DNA of 33,058 nt from Flavobacterium sp. MK4S-17. Lineage in GTDB: Bacteria; Bacteroidota; Bacteroidia; Flavobacteriales; Flavobacteriaceae. Position numbers and translations under genes: made by a program. The notes beneath the pieces were generated by a model, which saw only the letters and a list, made by a program, of their open reading frames with translations, was not told where the DNA came from and searched no databases. This document shows, piece after piece, positions 32,894 through 33,058 of the stretch. The stretch lies in contig NZ_WWEP01000032.1 of NCBI RefSeq assembly GCF_009848495.1, positions 1 through 33,058 on the forward strand, read 5' to 3'. How positions within the stretch are numbered: position 1 is the first letter of the stretch; each line of letters starts with the position of its first letter.

Positions 32894-32917
32894 AAAATAC
32901 CCATTAATGGGTATTTT
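32894..32917. promoter_or_regulatory. Perfect 24-bp palindrome upstream of the toxin gene
   Basis: AAAATACCCATT (32894-32905) is followed directly by its reverse complement AATGGGTATTTT (32906-32917), with no spacer. It lies 53 bases upstream of the toxin start. A zero-spacer palindrome of this length is more like an operator for a dimeric regulator than an RNA hairpin, since no loop is available without opening the centre. Confidence 0.5.
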
Positions 32918-32950
32918 GGGCGAATTTAAGTAACATAGAAAAAGCAGCAA

Positions 32951-32986
32951 CAGGTAGTTTTACCTGATTATTCATTACAGGTAAAA
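32951..32986. repeat. Three-arm inverted repeat (alternative hairpins) at the island edge
   Basis: CAGGTA (32951-32956) can pair with TACCTG (32961-32966) around a GTTT loop. The same middle arm, extended as TTTTACCTG (32958-32966), can instead pair with CAGGTAAAA (32978-32986). The two hairpins are mutually exclusive, a layout seen in attenuators. The strand of transcription here is uncertain. Confidence 0.4.
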
Positions 32987-32989
32987 TTT

Positions 32990-33028
32990 ACAAACAAAAA
33001 GCCACCTACAAGGTGGCTTTTTGTTTGT
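32990..33028. terminator. Terminator hairpin, right copy of the repeated 25-bp element
   Basis: ACAAACAAAAAGCCACCT (32990-33007) pairs perfectly over 18 bp with its complement (33011-33028) around an ACA loop. It has A and T tracts on both sides and works in both directions. Its core at 32996-33020 is identical to 28515-28539. It probably ends a gene lying beyond the window's right edge. Confidence 0.8.
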
Positions 33029-33058
33029 ATTGGTTGGTTTGTTAATGTGAGGTGTTAT

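Noticed and set aside
32842..32904. N-terminal extension of the toxin (21 codons)
   Set aside because: It would bury the lipoprotein signal peptide inside the protein, and its ATG is part of a perfect palindrome.

Overview
The window looks like chromosome from a member of the Flavobacteriaceae (Bacteroidota), probably Flavobacterium or a close relative. Four kinds of evidence support this. Promoters fit the Bacteroidota pattern TTTG-N17-TAnnTTTG, and Shine-Dalgarno sequences are weak. There is a single-chain MurF-alanine racemase fusion. The gene order pdxA-yceD-rpmF-fabH-accB-accC has ribE divergent next to it. Secreted proteins with Sec or lipoprotein signals are abundant. I see no rRNA, tRNA, CRISPR array, insertion sequence or integrase.

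Layout. 1-5.9 kb is a conserved housekeeping block: the tail of an unknown gene, riboflavin synthase (ribE), and then pdxA (vitamin B6), yceD-rpmF (ribosome) and fabH-accB-accC (fatty-acid initiation and acetyl-CoA carboxylase). It closes with a strong two-way terminator. 5.9-17.6 kb is rich in envelope and secreted proteins: a small outer-membrane barrel, a secreted C1 cysteine peptidase, an S9 serine peptidase, a DedA-FAD oxidoreductase pair, an S41 lipoprotein peptidase, an mtgA-lpxR-like pair (peptidoglycan glycosyltransferase and lipid A 3'-O-deacylase), a secreted prolyl oligopeptidase and a DoxX-like membrane protein. 17.7-28.5 kb is mostly housekeeping: asd, mscL, murF-alr, tdk, an acidic Bacteroidota-type protein coupled to rsmI, recJ and a small DUF6686-like gene. 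An AT-rich membrane pentapeptide/beta-helix protein of unknown function (24.8-26.3 kb) interrupts this block.

28.5-33.0 kb is an accessory island on the minus strand and the most interesting part. A 665-residue lipoprotein carries a conserved-looking N-terminal carrier region, a poly-Gly hinge, a pretoxin-like hydrophobic segment and a C-terminal AHH-type HNH/Endo VII nuclease domain. Three bases downstream begins a cytoplasmic Imm11/DUF1629-like protein, the likely immunity partner. Behind it lie a GLPGLI-like secreted protein, a frame-disrupted small membrane protein and a lipoprotein. The island is bracketed by two copies of the same 25-bp terminator hairpin, and its upstream end holds a perfect 24-bp palindrome and a three-arm, potentially switching RNA structure. 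The architecture recalls the SitA/SitI lipoprotein toxins of myxobacteria. That comparison is inference from architecture, not shown by the sequence.
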